From contig OZ005690.1 in the NCBI GenBank assembly GCA_963930775.1, positions 2,092,225 to 2,156,224 on the forward strand: 64,000 bases of DNA, written 5' to 3'. The translations under genes and the position numbers were made by a program. Source of the stretch: Cliona cf. orientalis (lineage: Eukaryota; Porifera; Demospongiae; Clionaida; Clionaidae). The notes under the pieces were generated by a model. The model was not told the origin of the DNA and did no database searches. It was given only the letters and a program-made list of their open reading frames with translations. This document shows, one piece after another, positions 12,701 through 63,875 of the stretch; within the stretch, counting starts at the first letter, position 1, and every line of letters begins with the position of its first letter.

Positions 12701-12736
12701 AAGCATTCTTTCGGAAACCACAAACAGCCCACAAGA

Positions 12737-12737
<1 letters not shown>

Positions 12738-12807
<70 letters not shown>

Positions 12808-12858
12808 CTCTCCTCCCCTCCCTCCCTCCCTCTCACTCTCTCTCTCTCTCTCTCTACC
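12738..12858. repeat. (CT)n microsatellite
   Basis: Almost pure CT dinucleotide with a few CCCT interruptions. The Ser/Leu-rich open frames over it are microsatellite translations. Confidence 0.95.
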
Positions 12859-12866
12859 TCTATATA

Positions 12867-13805
12867 CAGTCTACACTAAGACCACCGGAAGTCCATATAC
12901 GTACAATACATTTTAATGTCAACGCGCGGTTTGCATGGCGCCTATGGGGGTTAATGATATGCATGCCATGCATGTGGGGTCAAAAATAGTGCATGTCTAT
13001 GTACAACCGTATCTTCTAGTGTGAGGTAGCTATCATTCTATCTCAAGTACCATTGAAAAGAGGAAGAGCTGAGCTTCACTTTGATACCAAGAACAAGAGT
13101 AAGCATGCCGAGATGACCGATGTAGAGATGACAAAGATTTCGGCTGCGTATGGCTGAGGGCATCTTTGAATTGGGGGCAAATCAGTAACTATCAAACCAG
13201 CGCTAGGGGACTTGGTCCACAAGTAGGTAAGTACCAGAGCGGTTATTCCGCTGAATCCCGAGTCTTCAAGGACCACTCTGCCACCAGGAGCGCTCTTTGA
13301 AGATCGAAAATAATTTATCACTTTAGTCTGTTCTATTTTCTTAGTAGTAGTTAACTAGACTGTCAACCAAAGAAAATACTAAACTTTAGCTACTAAACTA
13401 GCTAGGTTATAGCTACCAACTCTTCGTCTTGAGTACTTTCTTCGTGATACTTCAACTCGCTCGTCCATTTTTCGATCTTTTCTGGCTGAATGGAACTTTG
13501 AATTGGGGGCAAATCAGTAACTCTCGTTCCAGAACCAAAAACGAGGCATCCTCGATGTCTATACCATAGTGGCAGTGTATAGCAGTAGCGTGGAACAGAA
13601 CCGCTCGAGGCGCTTCGAGAAACGAGCCTTCGAAAACGAGAAAAATTCATTCTGTCCTGGGTAGGGCGCGGTACACGGATAGATATGCGGACGTATACGA
13701 GATTATTGCGTGTACCCGCGTAATACGTACGCGCGCGTGCGTAATCATACGCAGTAAAACATCATTTCCGGTTTGCCATTAAACGGGTGGTCTTAGTGTA
13801 GACTG
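12867..13805. mobile_element. Tc1/mariner-type element, non-autonomous
   Basis: CAGTCTACACTAAGACCACC at the left end is exactly inverted at the right end (13786-13805). Both ends are flanked by TA (12865-12866 and 13806-13807). CAGT ends plus a TA target duplication are the Tc1/mariner signature. The 939-bp body has no recognisable transposase. It holds two minus-strand frames, 13076-13321 (81 codons) and 13402-13650 (82 codons), that share VTDLPPIQ from a short duplicated segment (CAATTCAAAG-type, near 13170 and 13500). The element splits a (CT)n tract in the SBF intron after exon 17. Confidence 0.8.
13402..13650 (-). other. Unrecognised 82-codon frame inside the mariner-type element
   Basis: Begins MNFSRFRRLVSRSASSGS and ends in an acidic tail; it contains VTDLPPIQ, also present in the frame at 13076-13321. 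No family was recognised. It could be cargo, captured exon sequence or chance. Low confidence that it encodes a protein. Confidence 0.25.
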
Positions 13806-13807
13806 TA

Positions 13808-13811
13808 TACC

Positions 13812-13876
<65 letters not shown>
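13808..13876. repeat. (CT)n microsatellite
   Basis: The continuation of the tract interrupted by the mariner-type element. On the minus strand it follows the splice donor of SBF exon 17 directly. Confidence 0.95.
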
Positions 13877-53336
<39,460 letters not shown>

Positions 53337-54096
53337 CTTCCAACACTTGACTCCTTTCCGTCGCTCTCCAGCACGATCGGCTTCGTTTCTCCCTAGGATA
53401 CCGTACTCTCACTCGATGTGACAAAAAAGCTTACAAGCTTGACTCTAACTATCCATCAACGGTTGAGCTGGGCTGAGAACGAGCGAGAGGGTGTCTTGGT
53501 AGGTGTTCACCAAATAGTGTATCTTTTCTTGAATAGGTGCTAAGGTGACGTGACCAAACTGTTTATAGGCGCTCGATCGAAGGGCCGGGGGTGATCGAGC
53601 TCGAGAGAGAGGGACGACCGAACAATGGCAGCCACACACCGCACACGCTTTCTTCTTCTGTTTGTGGCCGGACGAGGGGACGAGTCCAACCAACTGTCCC
53701 ACCCAGAGATTGATCGAGCCTTGCTGTGCTGTGGAGAAGCTGTGCAAGTGCAGAGCGAGTTCGCAAATTTTGTCACGTGACTATTACCTGCCTTTCAGCC
53801 CCGCCCATTATTCATAACTGGTATGCCACTGCGCGTGCGCAACTTAACCAGAACTTTGTGGTGCTAAAGTTTTCTTTAGGGATTTATGCCAGGTAGCTCA
53901 AAGGTTTGTGAAAATCAAAAGTTCCACCCCTAGGGTGAGGTCGAGAAATCAGTTTCCCTGGCTAACAATCCCCTGTCTTTCCCGTACAGGGGGTATAATA
54001 TAATATTTATTATAGTGGGGCATAATATTGACAGGTGCATTATAATAATATTGATAATGAGATGCATATTATGATTAGTGATAATGTCCACAGCTT
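53337..54096. other. 5' flank of SBF and gap to YOD1
   Basis: About 760 bp, GC-richer near 53560-53760. It should hold the SBF promoter and 5' UTR. Overlapping minus-strand frames (53445-53776) read no known protein, and no TATA box stands out. Confidence 0.5.
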
Positions 54097-54225
54097 CTAT
54101 ATCTCTCCAAAATTGATGTGTCCTGTCTTCTTTGCGTGGGCCTGTGCATCAGCAGGTCCGCTCAGAGCCTCACTGCACACGAGGCACCGCAGAGAAAACT
54201 TGGTAATGTCAGTGTACTGGCGAGC
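54097..54225 (-). CDS. YOD1: YOD1 exon 8 (C2H2 finger and stop)
   Basis: Encodes ARQYTDITKFSLRCLVCSEA, then AQAHAKKTGHINFGEI and TAG at 54099-54097. Confidence 0.93.
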   Translation of the reverse strand, partial: ARQYTDITKFSLRCLVCSEALSGPADAQAHAKKTGHINFGEI

Positions 54226-57200
54226 CTATAGATGATACAAAAATGTCAGATAGATAGTTTAGTGAGCACAATTCATTGACACAGCACTAAAATTAGTATC
54301 AGATTCTACTGTTGGTTTGTATAATAATGAAAAACTTGACCACATCCGTAGCCGCATAGTTCTAATGGTGAACATGGTAAAGGTCATCAATATAGTACGT
54401 ACACTGTCTACACATGTATTGGACCGTAGCCTTGTGCTATGCTGCACTGGCTTTTAACTTTTTGAAAAGCTGGGAATGGGGTTGTACAGGAGACTACTGG
54501 GTCATACTCAGTAACTGTAACACACCATTACAGATTTGACTTAACAGGTATTTCACCAGCTAGGCCCATTCCTAGCTTTTTACAGCTTCTAATTTGACAT
54601 GCTGTATAAAATAGTTATCTGACAGTAATTGGGGTGCATGAGATGTATGGTCGCAATTACTGTCAGATAACTAGGTATAGTTGACCTCTGCTCATCATTG
54701 GCCTACTTTATGATGACCCAAACCCTTCCCATAGCCGGCAAATTGCCTAGAAAAACTTTGGTTGCTAGGTAACTACATGTGTACCAACAAAATTAATAAT
54801 AATATTATTATAATAATTGCATGATACATTTTTTTTATCCCCGCACCTCTTGTGCTTGTTTTGCTATGTCCAAAGCCTCAAAGAGCACTGCCTCATTGCT
54901 GCTGGGGAAGGTGGTCTGGAGAATGGAGGGGGAGGAGCCACTGCCGTCCATCACCACTAGGGGGTCATAGTGGATGCCATCGTAGATAAGCAACGCTCTA
55001 CGATCATACTCCTCACCCTCTCCTGAGAAAAAATTAATGATTTAGGAAATGTCATAATATTAGTATTTCTTAAATTAATAGTAGTATTACAATAACATAC
55101 ATGTACCTTACTTAGTCTAATACAACATAAGGAAAATTTTTCTCAAAAAAATGTGCGCTTATCTGGTAAGGGTCGTCAACTACACTTCCATTATAATCAT
55201 ACACGTTATGAGAATTCATAGAAGGCTAATTTCTTATGATCATACTTTGTATTTGATAAACTACAGTATTCAACATTCAAGCTGCGCATGCATTCTATTC
55301 CTGTCTACAGCATGATGATGTCAAACGTAAACTTTAAACTACCGTAGATCTGGAAATTATCGTGTAAAGAAACTTTCGTATGATAAATATTCGTGTAAAA
55401 TATTTTTCGTAGGAACGACCCTTTACCGTATTAGCGTTAATAGTACGTGCTATTTTCGTAAGATTAATTTTCGTAGCCGCCATCGACTACGAAAATATTT
55501 TTACAACGAAAATATCCAGATTTATTGTATCATTCCAATCTCTTACCAAATCTGTCGACCCTCTGAGACTGAATATCGACCACGTCCAGCTCCACCTTGA
55601 AGTGAGCACTGAAGACAGTCAACTCTATACCACCTGCATGGAGGAGACAGAGATACAGTCACAAAATGAATACCGGATAATGAGCCTAAATCCACCTAAT
55701 ATATGTAAAAAAATTCATGCATTCTTCCAGACACTCCTGGGACACAAACTGTCCTGACAAGTGATATATATATAAGGGTACAGCTATGTACTCAGAGAAG
55801 CATTAGTTCCTACACTGTAACATTAATTAATAGGAACTTAGATAACACCTCATTTGGAACACTGATACTAAACAGGCAAATACACTACATGTACTGCCGT
55901 AGTGTCCTGGGCAAGCGGGTAATTATAAGCGCTCATGCGGGCCAAAATCGTGAGGTATGTTTAAGCGCCTATGACTACGGTAAGTCCCCCATAGGTACTG
56001 CTCTATAAACCTTGGTGTGGTTTGTTTATATGCACCTAAGTATACAAACTGAGATTTCCACCCCCCCCCCTAACTGGACATTCCAAGTGACGGTTGAAAT
56101 CCACTGTACAATGTCGTTATTGTCATGCATCTTGCATAGACAAAAAATATTATTGCATCCTATACACTGTAGATCGGGAAATTTTCATCGTTAAAAATTT
56201 TTTATCAACGATCTTTCCCGATGAAAATTAAATACGCAAAATATTTTGTGTACATTAGTTAATACAGTGATGTATTGCGTACGTTTGTGTATGCAACGAA
56301 AATTAGACTATGTGAAAATTTAACAAGCGAAATATTTTACCAGCAAAAATATCCCTATCTACAGTAGCCTCGTCCCCATGCGTGCAACATTGAAAAATCA
56401 GGAGTGGCCTGGGGACGAGGCTAATCTACGGTAGGTGGTGTATATGTACATGTATGTACCTCCCCACGACTGTTCCCTGAGCAGCCACTGTGTATATTCC
56501 TCCCTGGACCTGCCCAGCATGGCAGTGGAGTACTTGTCAGGATTGGAGATGATGATACCAGCAGCCAACTCTCGGAGCTCTTTGCTTGACTCGGCGTTAT
56601 TACACAGAAGAATGCTGTAGGCATAGTATTATGCAACGTACAATGTCATTAATAAGTTTAAATTTTGGTAATGTGTGTGCAGAGGCTTTAAACTGGAGCT
56701 TAAAATATGGGCAAAATATTTCTAACATGCATAATATATCATAGTTGCCAGGTTTATAAGAGGAGAGACCGAAATGAAGTAGAAAATAGAATTACCGTAT
56801 TCGCTCGATCAGACGCCGCTCTCGAATAGTAGCCGCGCCACACCTACTATTCGAGAACACCAGCACGTGGACATGCCTCGCGACTCGTTTTCAATGGCAG
56901 GCACACGATAAACAGTCTAGAACAAGTTCTAACTTTCTTTTACATCAGCAAAGGGGCCGGAATCTCCTAGATCAGTGGTATCAATCGACCGTTTCTCAAA
57001 GGATTGTCTCTCTGGCAGCTACTGGTATTAATAAACGCCGCTCTCGAATAGTCGCCGCTCTCGAATAAATGCCGCACAAATTCGGACGATGAAACAAATA
57101 GTAGTCGCGGCGTCTGATCGAGCGAATACGGTACATGACATTGTAACACGCGTGAAACGGACCACTCCTACTTTTGGGCGATTATGTACTGCCACGCCCA

Positions 57201-59307
57201 CTAAACTTTGAGATGTACAAGACCGAAATTCGATAATATACTGAGTTTATGCTTGTGCCACACCTCCATTTGTGTAATCGAGCTGGATTCCGGGACAATG
57301 CTGCAAAATCAGGCAAACCGGGACACAACCGGGACATAGGGCCAAATTCTGGGACTGTCCCGGCCAAACCGGGACACTTGGCAACTATTACATGTATATA
57401 TACCCAATATTATACTGATGGTATCCATGCACATGTACGTACATTATGCATGGATACTTTTCCTTCAGACAGCTAAATCTTACAGTACAGGCATATAAGC
57501 TTACCTGATACTCTTAAAGAGGCAAGAGTTGTCTGCCGCCACAACCCTGTAGTAGTGTGTGGTACAAAGAACACCCCATAAATAAAGTAATACATACTTG
57601 TAAGTATCCAATATTAACAATGACAACAATAAAAGTTGTTCCTAATGGAGCAGGAACCGTCCAGGAATCATCACTGCTGATCGGATGACACAAAATCCTT
57701 AACACCTATACACACAAAGTGATTCCCTGAAGCTCATCAGAGATGGAAGGCTATAGCCCTCACTATATAGAACATAATAGCCATATCTCCAGGCTTTTCA
57801 AGTCTGCGGCGCAGTTAGAGCTTGGTGGAAATCATCCAAGGTACTTGGTATTGTTACTATGAGTGCTCCACCATACAGGCACTGCACACTGATTGAATTA
57901 TTGCGGGCCAAGGTAGCTCTGTTTTGTTACTTTTTGAACATGACTTGACTATGGATGCTCTACTGGAGAATGGTCTTAGTGACATTAGATGTTATTACCA
58001 TAGTAACATACCAAATAATATAAGTCTACTAGCTATCCTTATCCTGCTACGGGACCAGTGCAGCAATTGTGCTTATAGAAGCCCAGTGAGACTTACTTTC
58101 TGCCCAGTTTCCCAGATCTCTTCCCTGAGCTAGAAGGTTCGGCTCCACCAGCTGCAGTCTGATCCAAACCTCTCTTAGTGCCACTAACTAATGCGTTCTT
58201 TGCATCAGTAGAGTTCAATATCATCACTTCACTATTATTCTCTCGACTATTTGATTTAATATTAGAGTTCTGTGATGCATTTGTTGAAATTGATGAAGAA
58301 GGTATGCCGGATGTGTTAGGTTCTGTTTTCTTTACGTCTCTGAGTTCTATCGTACGATGTCTGTCTGATTTGAGTTGTTCTATTGTAACAGTATCTCCGG
58401 ATTTGATTCCGAGTGACTGCAATGTCAGCAGCGGGTTATAGTCGGGGAGCTCTTTTGGAGGGTAGCCAAACAAAACTGCAAGCAAATGTGTGCAAAATTC
58501 CGTAGACATACAATGACATGTATATTATACAAATGTACCTACCCTGCAAATAGGCAATTAAAAGTGAAGGGAAGAGAAATAATCTCAAGACCAGGCCAGG
58601 ATATATACTATCATTGAGGTATCAGTAAATTCTGTGCTCACATCTACCAAACAGCTTACAAGTGCTACTTAATAATTAATAGTGCCCAAATACCACAATT
58701 CTGGAAGTATATATAGTGGCAAAGTGCAGTATATTATTATTCAAGCTCATGGTAGTTCATACTTTTCTGTCTGTCCGGGTGGATGGTGGTCTTATCTTCT
58801 AGAATCTTCTGTAGTGTCCATAGCGATGAGTCCTGGGTCAGCCCATCGATCACAAACCTACCAGAGCTGGACTGCACTCGTAGCACCTACATGTATGTTA
58901 TACATATCGGATATCACATCAACGAATTTAATAATTATTATGAAGACCTCAACACTAGATACATGTAGCACATAATCATATGCCTGCCACTTCATATGAG
59001 AGGAAGGTTTGGCACCCAGACTAGATTACGAGTAGCATTATCTCTTACCCAGCTATATTCATCTTCTGTAAAGCAGCAAAGCAATGACATGCTCAATTCC
59101 TGGCCTACTTTCATACAAAACACTCTTCCAAACAGCTGCGACTCAAGCTAGTCAAGCAGTCCAAGTTTAAAATGGCCGCCTGGCCAGGGGACGAGGCTAT
59201 CAAATATAGTCACGTACGTTTCATCATTAAGCTACAATCGTTAACTACCCATCACTTCCTCTACCTTCCGTAATTTATCAACTTACAAACTTTCTTCCTT
59301 GGGCCAT
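54097..59307 (-). CDS. YOD1: Ubiquitin thioesterase OTU1, complete, 8 exons
   Basis: Deubiquitinase of the OTU family that works with p97/VCP in ER-associated degradation (family knowledge). Exons: 59307-59287, 58886-58763, 58475-58097, 57546-57505, 56614-56460, 55633-55547, 55022-54847, 54225-54097. All junctions are in phase, giving 370 residues, close to vertebrate YOD1. Domains: N-terminal UBX-like (VLRVQSSSGRFVIDG, QKILFGYPPKELPDYNPLL), a Ser/Asn-rich linker in exon 3, an OTU core with DNSC (catalytic Cys about residue 183), SNPDKYSTAMLG, EYTQWLL, SWGG, and IYDGIHYDPL (catalytic His about 287), and a C-terminal C2H2 finger (Cys342, Cys345, His358, His364) ending GHINFGEI. Nothing essential is missing. 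Confidence 0.93.
54605..54790. mobile_element. Fold-back element in YOD1 intron 7
   Basis: AGTTATCTGACAGTAATTGG and its inverse around GCATGAGATGTATGGTCG, then CCCATAGCCGGCAAATTGCC and CTTTGGTTGCTAGG. It is in opposite orientation to the 35880 and 48484 copies. Confidence 0.75.
54847..55022 (-). CDS. YOD1: YOD1 exon 7 (OTU, catalytic His)
   Basis: Encodes RALLIYDGIHYDPLVV, then TTFPSSNEAVLFEALDIAK. The His is in the IHYD motif. Donor GTGCGG is non-consensus but in phase. Confidence 0.9.
55340..55529. mobile_element. Palindromic TACCGTA element (YOD1 intron 6)
   Basis: TACCGTAGATCTGGAAATTAT, with right end AATATCCAGATTTATTGTA. TTCGTGTAAA and TTTTCGTA words recur, with AACGACCCTTTACC in the middle. 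Confidence 0.7.
55547..55633 (-). CDS. YOD1: YOD1 exon 6 (OTU)
   Basis: Encodes GIELTVFSAHFKVELDVVDI and QSQRVDRFG, corresponding to the 'EISILSKFY...I.VVD.Q..R.DRFG' segment. Confidence 0.92.
55895..55982. mobile_element. Short palindromic element (YOD1 intron 5)
   Basis: TGCCGTAGTGTCCTGGGC at the left, ATGACTACGGTA at the right, with GCGC words (TATAAGCGCTCATG / TTTAAGCGCCTATG) inside. Confidence 0.55.
56165..56366. mobile_element. Palindromic element (YOD1 intron 5)
   Basis: CACTGTAGATCGGGAAATTTT at the left, AAAATATCCCTATCTACAGTA at the right. AAAATTTAACAAGCG-type words repeat inside. Confidence 0.7.
56460..56614 (-). CDS. YOD1: YOD1 exon 5 (OTU)
   Basis: Encodes LRELAAGIIISNPDKYSTAM, EEYTQWLLREQSWGG, matching the OTU1 helix and substrate-contact region. 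Confidence 0.92.
56793..57133. mobile_element. Palindromic TACCGTA element (CTCGAATAGT word, YOD1 intron 4)
   Basis: TACCGTATTCGCTCGATCAG, then ACGCCGCTCTCGAATAGT, inverted at the right as CTGATCGAGCGAATACGGTA. The word CTCGAATA recurs at least five times. At 341 bp it is the longest of this class without a nested insertion. Confidence 0.85.
57134..57504. other. YOD1 intron 4 remainder
   Basis: Contains an imperfect inverted stretch with CCGGGACA repeats (57290-57370). No exon was seen. Confidence 0.5.
57505..57546 (-). CDS. YOD1: YOD1 exon 4 (42 nt, catalytic Cys)
   Basis: Encodes VVAADNSCLFKSI, the OTU catalytic loop with the nucleophilic Cys. Clean GT-AG sites in matching phase. Confidence 0.92.
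58097..58475 (-). CDS. YOD1: YOD1 exon 3 (end of UBX-like domain and linker)
   Basis: Encodes LFGYPPKELPDYNPLLTLQ, LGIKSGDTVTIEQL, then a Ser/Asn-rich linker ending SGKLGRK. The linker is longer than in vertebrates. Confidence 0.9.
58763..58886 (-). CDS. YOD1: YOD1 exon 2 (UBX-like)
   Basis: Encodes VLRVQSSSGRFVIDGLTQD and ILEDKTTIHPDRQK. Donor GTATGA, phase 1. Confidence 0.85.
59287..59307 (-). CDS. YOD1: YOD1 exon 1 (21 nt, start)
   Basis: ATGGCCCAAGGAAGAAAG plus TTT, then GTAAGT. It joins in phase 0 to VLRVQSS of exon 2. The start is inferred from the short basic N-terminus and the good donor. Confidence 0.75.
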
Positions 59308-59676
59308 TGATCTGTGTCAGCACTCCATGATCGAGATTTCTAAATGGAGACCACCATAACAACCAAACTCCGCCCACTAAATTACTTTCCGTTCCGAAGT
59401 TTTCATTCCGAAGACATGTACACATACACAATCAGTCATCAGTACACACAAAAATGTATAAAGCAATGCAATGCAATACAAATTTACAATTGTGACAGTG
59501 TAGCTAGTAGCTGCACATCAAGTAATATATAATTTTAGTGAATCTTAGTGATGTATAAAATTCAATGTTAGCTGCATGTGTATCAAAAACGGACACCGTG
59601 GCAAGGCTGATTAGATGGTAGTATGGTATATACATAGTCGGAATGGACCATGACACAGTATTGTAACGAAATTAGT
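59308..59676. other. Gap between the ROCO-like gene and YOD1
   Basis: About 370 bp between the stop of one minus-strand gene and the start of the next, likely YOD1 promoter plus 3' UTR of the upstream gene. No special motif was seen. Confidence 0.5.
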
Positions 59677-62006
59677 TTAATTATAGGCATTACAGTAGGT
59701 GGTGCAAATTTTCTCAGCAACAGCTGGATCGAGAGGTTCAACTGCTTTGGCAAGTGCTTGCCAGGAGGGAGGAGGGTCGACCTGTTGTAGCCATGCACAA
59801 AACATTTCACGTAAGCAGTCACTAGCTCCACTATACTTGTATTCGATATTATCTAGTGTTCCTTTATCAATTGTAAGAAATACTCCTAGATTTTTCCACT
59901 CAGAAGCCAGTGATAAACTAATTTTGAGAGCAGAAGGCAAAGTGAGAGAAGCAGCGACAGTTGAGGGTTTAATACGTTCGGGTGCCGGCTCAAGCCAGTA
60001 ATCGTAGCCTGAAGGAAAATCACATAGTTGAGCTCGATTTGTCTCCTTCAAGCACAATAAATTGCAAGGAATGCCCTTATGCTGTACTAGTTCAGCGATA
60101 TGCGATCTGCAAAGTGAGCAGTAGAAAGTGGGGGTACAAGTGCATGTCAAATTTAGGTCTTTGCAGACTGTTTGAATAGCTAACTTGACTGATTGGCAGA
60201 TTTCACGGCATGTATCTTGGATACTACAGGCAGCCTCGGCTCTCTCGGTACTAGGGGCATAAACAACTTCAAAATGGGTCGGATACAAGCAAAGTGTTAT
60301 AAGATGGGGACCAACCAAGAAGGATACCTGATCGCGAAAAATTTGGTCAGGTTGCAACGACCAATTATACTCTGACTTCATTTCATTTGTCATAAGGAAC
60401 TTAATTACAGCACCAGTCACTCCCTTGGGACAATAGCCACAGTCAAATACCATGGCTAGTGTTGGAACTGCACTGTGCTGTTTTGGCGGGTAAAGTACTA
60501 GGTCAGCATGTGCTAAGACACAAGGGATAAAGAGCTTTTTGCCATCAAGAAAGGGAACAATGATTCGCAGATGTTTCAGGAGCTCAAAGAAACGAGAATG
60601 AGTAAGAAGCGGGTCTGAAGTTGTACCGCATATTCGTTCAAAATCTTGAAATGAGAAAATCCCTTTGTTTTTGAATTCATCACATAGCAGTTTACCTGCC
60701 CTTTCAAAGGTAAAGGTTTTTACGATCAGGTCAGTAATTCGATCAAAGAGAAGCTGTGGATCAAGAATGACAATCTTGTCAAGGTCACCATAAGGAAAGT
60801 AGCGAATCACCCCCATTTTTGTGTGAAGAAACCACAGCGCTTCCTTTAGCTCTTCATCACTGTCTATGCCACACCGCTGAGCTACTAAAGAACATTCATC
60901 GTAGCTAACTACACGCCCACTCAAGTTACGAATAACTAGGCTGAAGATAAGCCAGTGTGTGGGGATGCTCATTTGATACTCACTGAGCTGAGCAATTGTG
61001 TTTACTTTGGATCTGATAAGTGCAAAATCAGCATCACTGTTTGCAAGATTATTCACTGTGAAGACCAGCTGACTCTCGCTGGCAAACTCTATGAGGCCAT
61101 CACGATAATGGGATGTTGAAATGATCATTTGCTGAAGATAGCAATCTTTCTTTTTGATTTCTTCTACAGCTGTTGCAGGATTAAGCAAATCCTTGTGCGT
61201 GCCTATAAAGAGCACCTTTGGCTTCAATTGCACATTCTTTCCCACACCTTTATATATAAATGTGCCCATTGCAGCAATGGTAGATAAGCTTTGTAGAATT
61301 GATTCCTTAAGGGTGACAGATGACTGATAAGGTTTAGACCGTTGACCATCTGGAAGCTCATACTCGATAGTAAAAAGCTCATTGAGATCACGATGCAGAG
61401 GAAAAACTATAAAGAAAAGCGAAGGGCCAGATACTAAGAGAGGCAAAAGCTCCTGAAACTCCATCTGGCCTCCTACATCAGAAAGATAGAGAGTCCAAGA
61501 ACCATCAAGATGCTGGCGAAGTGCGACAATTCCATCAGTGCGAAGAGCGTTTTCAAAGGTTTGCCTTGGAGGAACGTAACCTCTTGGCATCTGTATAGGA
61601 TGGTTATCAACTGGTGCTAAATTTTCTAATGTGCCCTCCTGTTCTGGATGACGATCAGAAGAGAACTGTGTAGCTACTCTGTCACTACCTGTTGGCATTA
61701 GACCCTGAGCAGCAAGCATCATAAGACGTAGAGCTTCGCCACCGTACGTCAAATGCAGCCAAGTGGACTCAAAGACACTAGTGGCAATAGATGAAGACTT
61801 CTTTACGCTGACGTGAATTACCTTATCAGCTGCACCAGTGCTGGGTGAGGTTGGGGGGAGCTCCTTCTTTAGGAGTCGTTTAATCAGCGAGCTTTTACCA
61901 GATCTTGCAGAACCTAGAAACACACCATGCATCACTGTGTGATCAAGTTTGCCTTTAGTTGCGATAGCTTCTTCAATAGCAGCAATGTGCTTCTCATCTT
62001 CTATAC
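59677..62006 (-). CDS. ROCO-like GTPase with C-terminal death-like domain, 3' exon
   Basis: A single open exon entered by acceptor TTTGCTACAG at 62006 (phase 1) and ending TAA at 59677. About 775 codons are visible, beginning IEDEKHIAAIEEAIATKGK. GTPase signs: P-loop GSARSGKS about 30 residues in, switch II DVGGQMEFQ (about 175), and THKD (about 270) in place of NKxD. A COR-like part with a winged-helix look (WLIFSLVIRNLSGR, VAQRCGI, WFLHTKMGVIRYFP, LFIPCVLAHADL) follows. A cysteine cluster CTCTPTFYCSLC lies near 640. The last 84 residues (SLASEWKNLGVFLTID, LREMFCAWLQQ, WQALAKAVEPLDP) look like a death domain. This architecture is common in innate-immune-type genes of sponges and cnidarians (general knowledge). 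N-terminal exons lie upstream or outside; the partner domain is unknown. Confidence 0.8.
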
Positions 62007-62097
62007 CTGTAGCAAATTAGGCAGGAACTAAATTCATTGTTAATCGTCATAAATGTTTCAATTTTGCATGCAGGCGGGTTGTCATTATTCAGACTCA

Positions 62098-62320
62098 AAC
62101 CCGTAAAAAATTTGGCAGGGAATTGAATTTGGCTGTTTGGTGAATGGACAGGATTACTACCAAATTAAAATCCGCCAATATCAAGTCATATTGGATCACC
62201 TGCAGCTAATGCGATGTGCACATGCTATATATTACATTGATAGGTGTGGTCTTTGGACAGTTAACCTAGCAGATTGACGATCCACCAAATCCATGCACTA
62301 AAATTTCCAGCTACACGGTA
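62098..62320. mobile_element. Degenerate palindromic element (AATTTGGC word)
   Basis: CCCGTAAAAAATTTGGCAGG at the left, AAATTTCCAGCTACACGGTA at the right, with AATTTGGC and CCGCCAATAT words inside. Related to 9253-9432. Confidence 0.55.
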
Positions 62321-63652
62321 TAAAGTTTAGGAGAATATGTACATAATAAATTGTTCCAGTGACATAACTAGAGCTCTGTAGTGTAGAGCACATAGTATCC
62401 CGCACGCACATTACCAATCTGTAGATCTACTTTTATTTTCAGTCAGTGGATAGCAAGCAGCCAAATAATAAAGTGCCATTATGTTATGAGCATTATTTAG
62501 AACATTTCGACAATCTTTATCAGTTCATACTGCGAAACTTACATTTGTAGTTATGCGCACGAGAAAAAGTACATAGCCTGTATTATAGATTATCCATGCC
62601 AGCATTATGCATTGAGCAGGCAGTCGATAGGCATGGCTACAATGGCCAACAGAAAGGCTCTAGCTATTTGTATAACGTTTGTGAAGCGTATCCCTCGATT
62701 TGAAGCCCACTGAAGCTTTTTTTTTTGCTAAATTTGATTGACTGGTTGTGCTTACAAGTCGCTCAGGTGCCTAGGTCTTGAGAAATGGAGATGTTTGTGC
62801 TAACGACAATGATGACACGTCTACCGCTCATATTTCTTGCAAATCGAGAAAACTCATTTCTCAGAATGGCAACAACAAAAACAGTATTTGTTAATCATAG
62901 TCAGCTTCTTTCGATGTTACATTAGATCTACACAATTCATTTCTGTTCCAGCTTTAGATTTGGCTATAGTTCACAAATGCAAACATTTTAGCTATCAGCT
63001 ACACTCGCAAATGACATTCTTTTGAACGTGTGGCAACATAATTGCATACCAAGGTCATGTGACTATAGCGTAAATTCACGTCATGTCCAATTAACCTCCT
63101 CTGAAATTATGAACAGTATGTAAACGATATGATAATGATAATTTTGTGTGCTTTCAGTGATATGATACTCTCTAATGTCATATACTGTACCTATACCTGT
63201 GGTCTATGAATAATGTTGGTGATCACCTTGGATATGATGCAGTGGAGTTTTCAAAGAAGGTATGATTATATGTGTATGGGAAATACATTTCTAGTGGTGA
63301 GGAAAATCATCTATGCGGGGCGACCCTAGTCATGATTTCTTTAAAGCACAAAGGTATGGGGCTCAGAGTACTCAGAGCAGCCTTATATTAAATTTGCATA
63401 AGCCTGAGAAGCTACCTCGAGAGTGAAAGTATCACAAACTTCTAGTAGTTCAATGATGTTGATCACCTATACTTTTAGTAGTAGTGTACTGAGAGAATCC
63501 AGTCTACATGCCATCACCATGATGCCATGACTATCATGAGCACGAGTTGCCACGTACAGCGCATGATGACCATTACATGTACCTTACGTGTTCAAAATTT
63601 TAGTCTCTCCTCACTGAAATGATCACCCCACAAACATACATACATGTACAAG

Positions 63653-63875
63653 TACCGTATTTCTTCTAAGAATTCGGCCCTTCTAATTATTCGGCACCCT
63701 TTACCGAACGATTGAAAATAGTCTCTAATTTTCAGCAAAGGTCGTCACGCATATACACTATAAACGGGAATAGAATGCGCACGCAGATAGAATGTTAAAT
63801 ATTAATCTCTAAAAATTCGGCGAAGCTAAAGCAATATTATTATTTTCATGCCGAATTTTTAGAAGAAATACAGTA
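63653..63875. mobile_element. Palindromic TACCGTA element (AATTCGGCC word)
   Basis: TACCGTATTTCTTCTAAGAAT at the left, TTTTTAGAAGAAATACAGTA at the right. AAATTCGGC-type words recur, with CAGCAAAGGTCGTCACGC at the centre. Its CCCTTCTAATTATTCGGCAC segment is the inverse of sequence in the 1-12 kb array near 7449-7480. Confidence 0.75.

Noticed and set aside
12666..12989. Long Ser/Leu-rich open frames
   Set aside because: They translate the (CT)n tract; no start context, no conservation, both frames equally open.
53445..53776. Overlapping minus-strand frames upstream of SBF
   Set aside because: Three frames are open at once over a GC-rich 5' flank and no family is recognisable; more likely promoter or 5' UTR.
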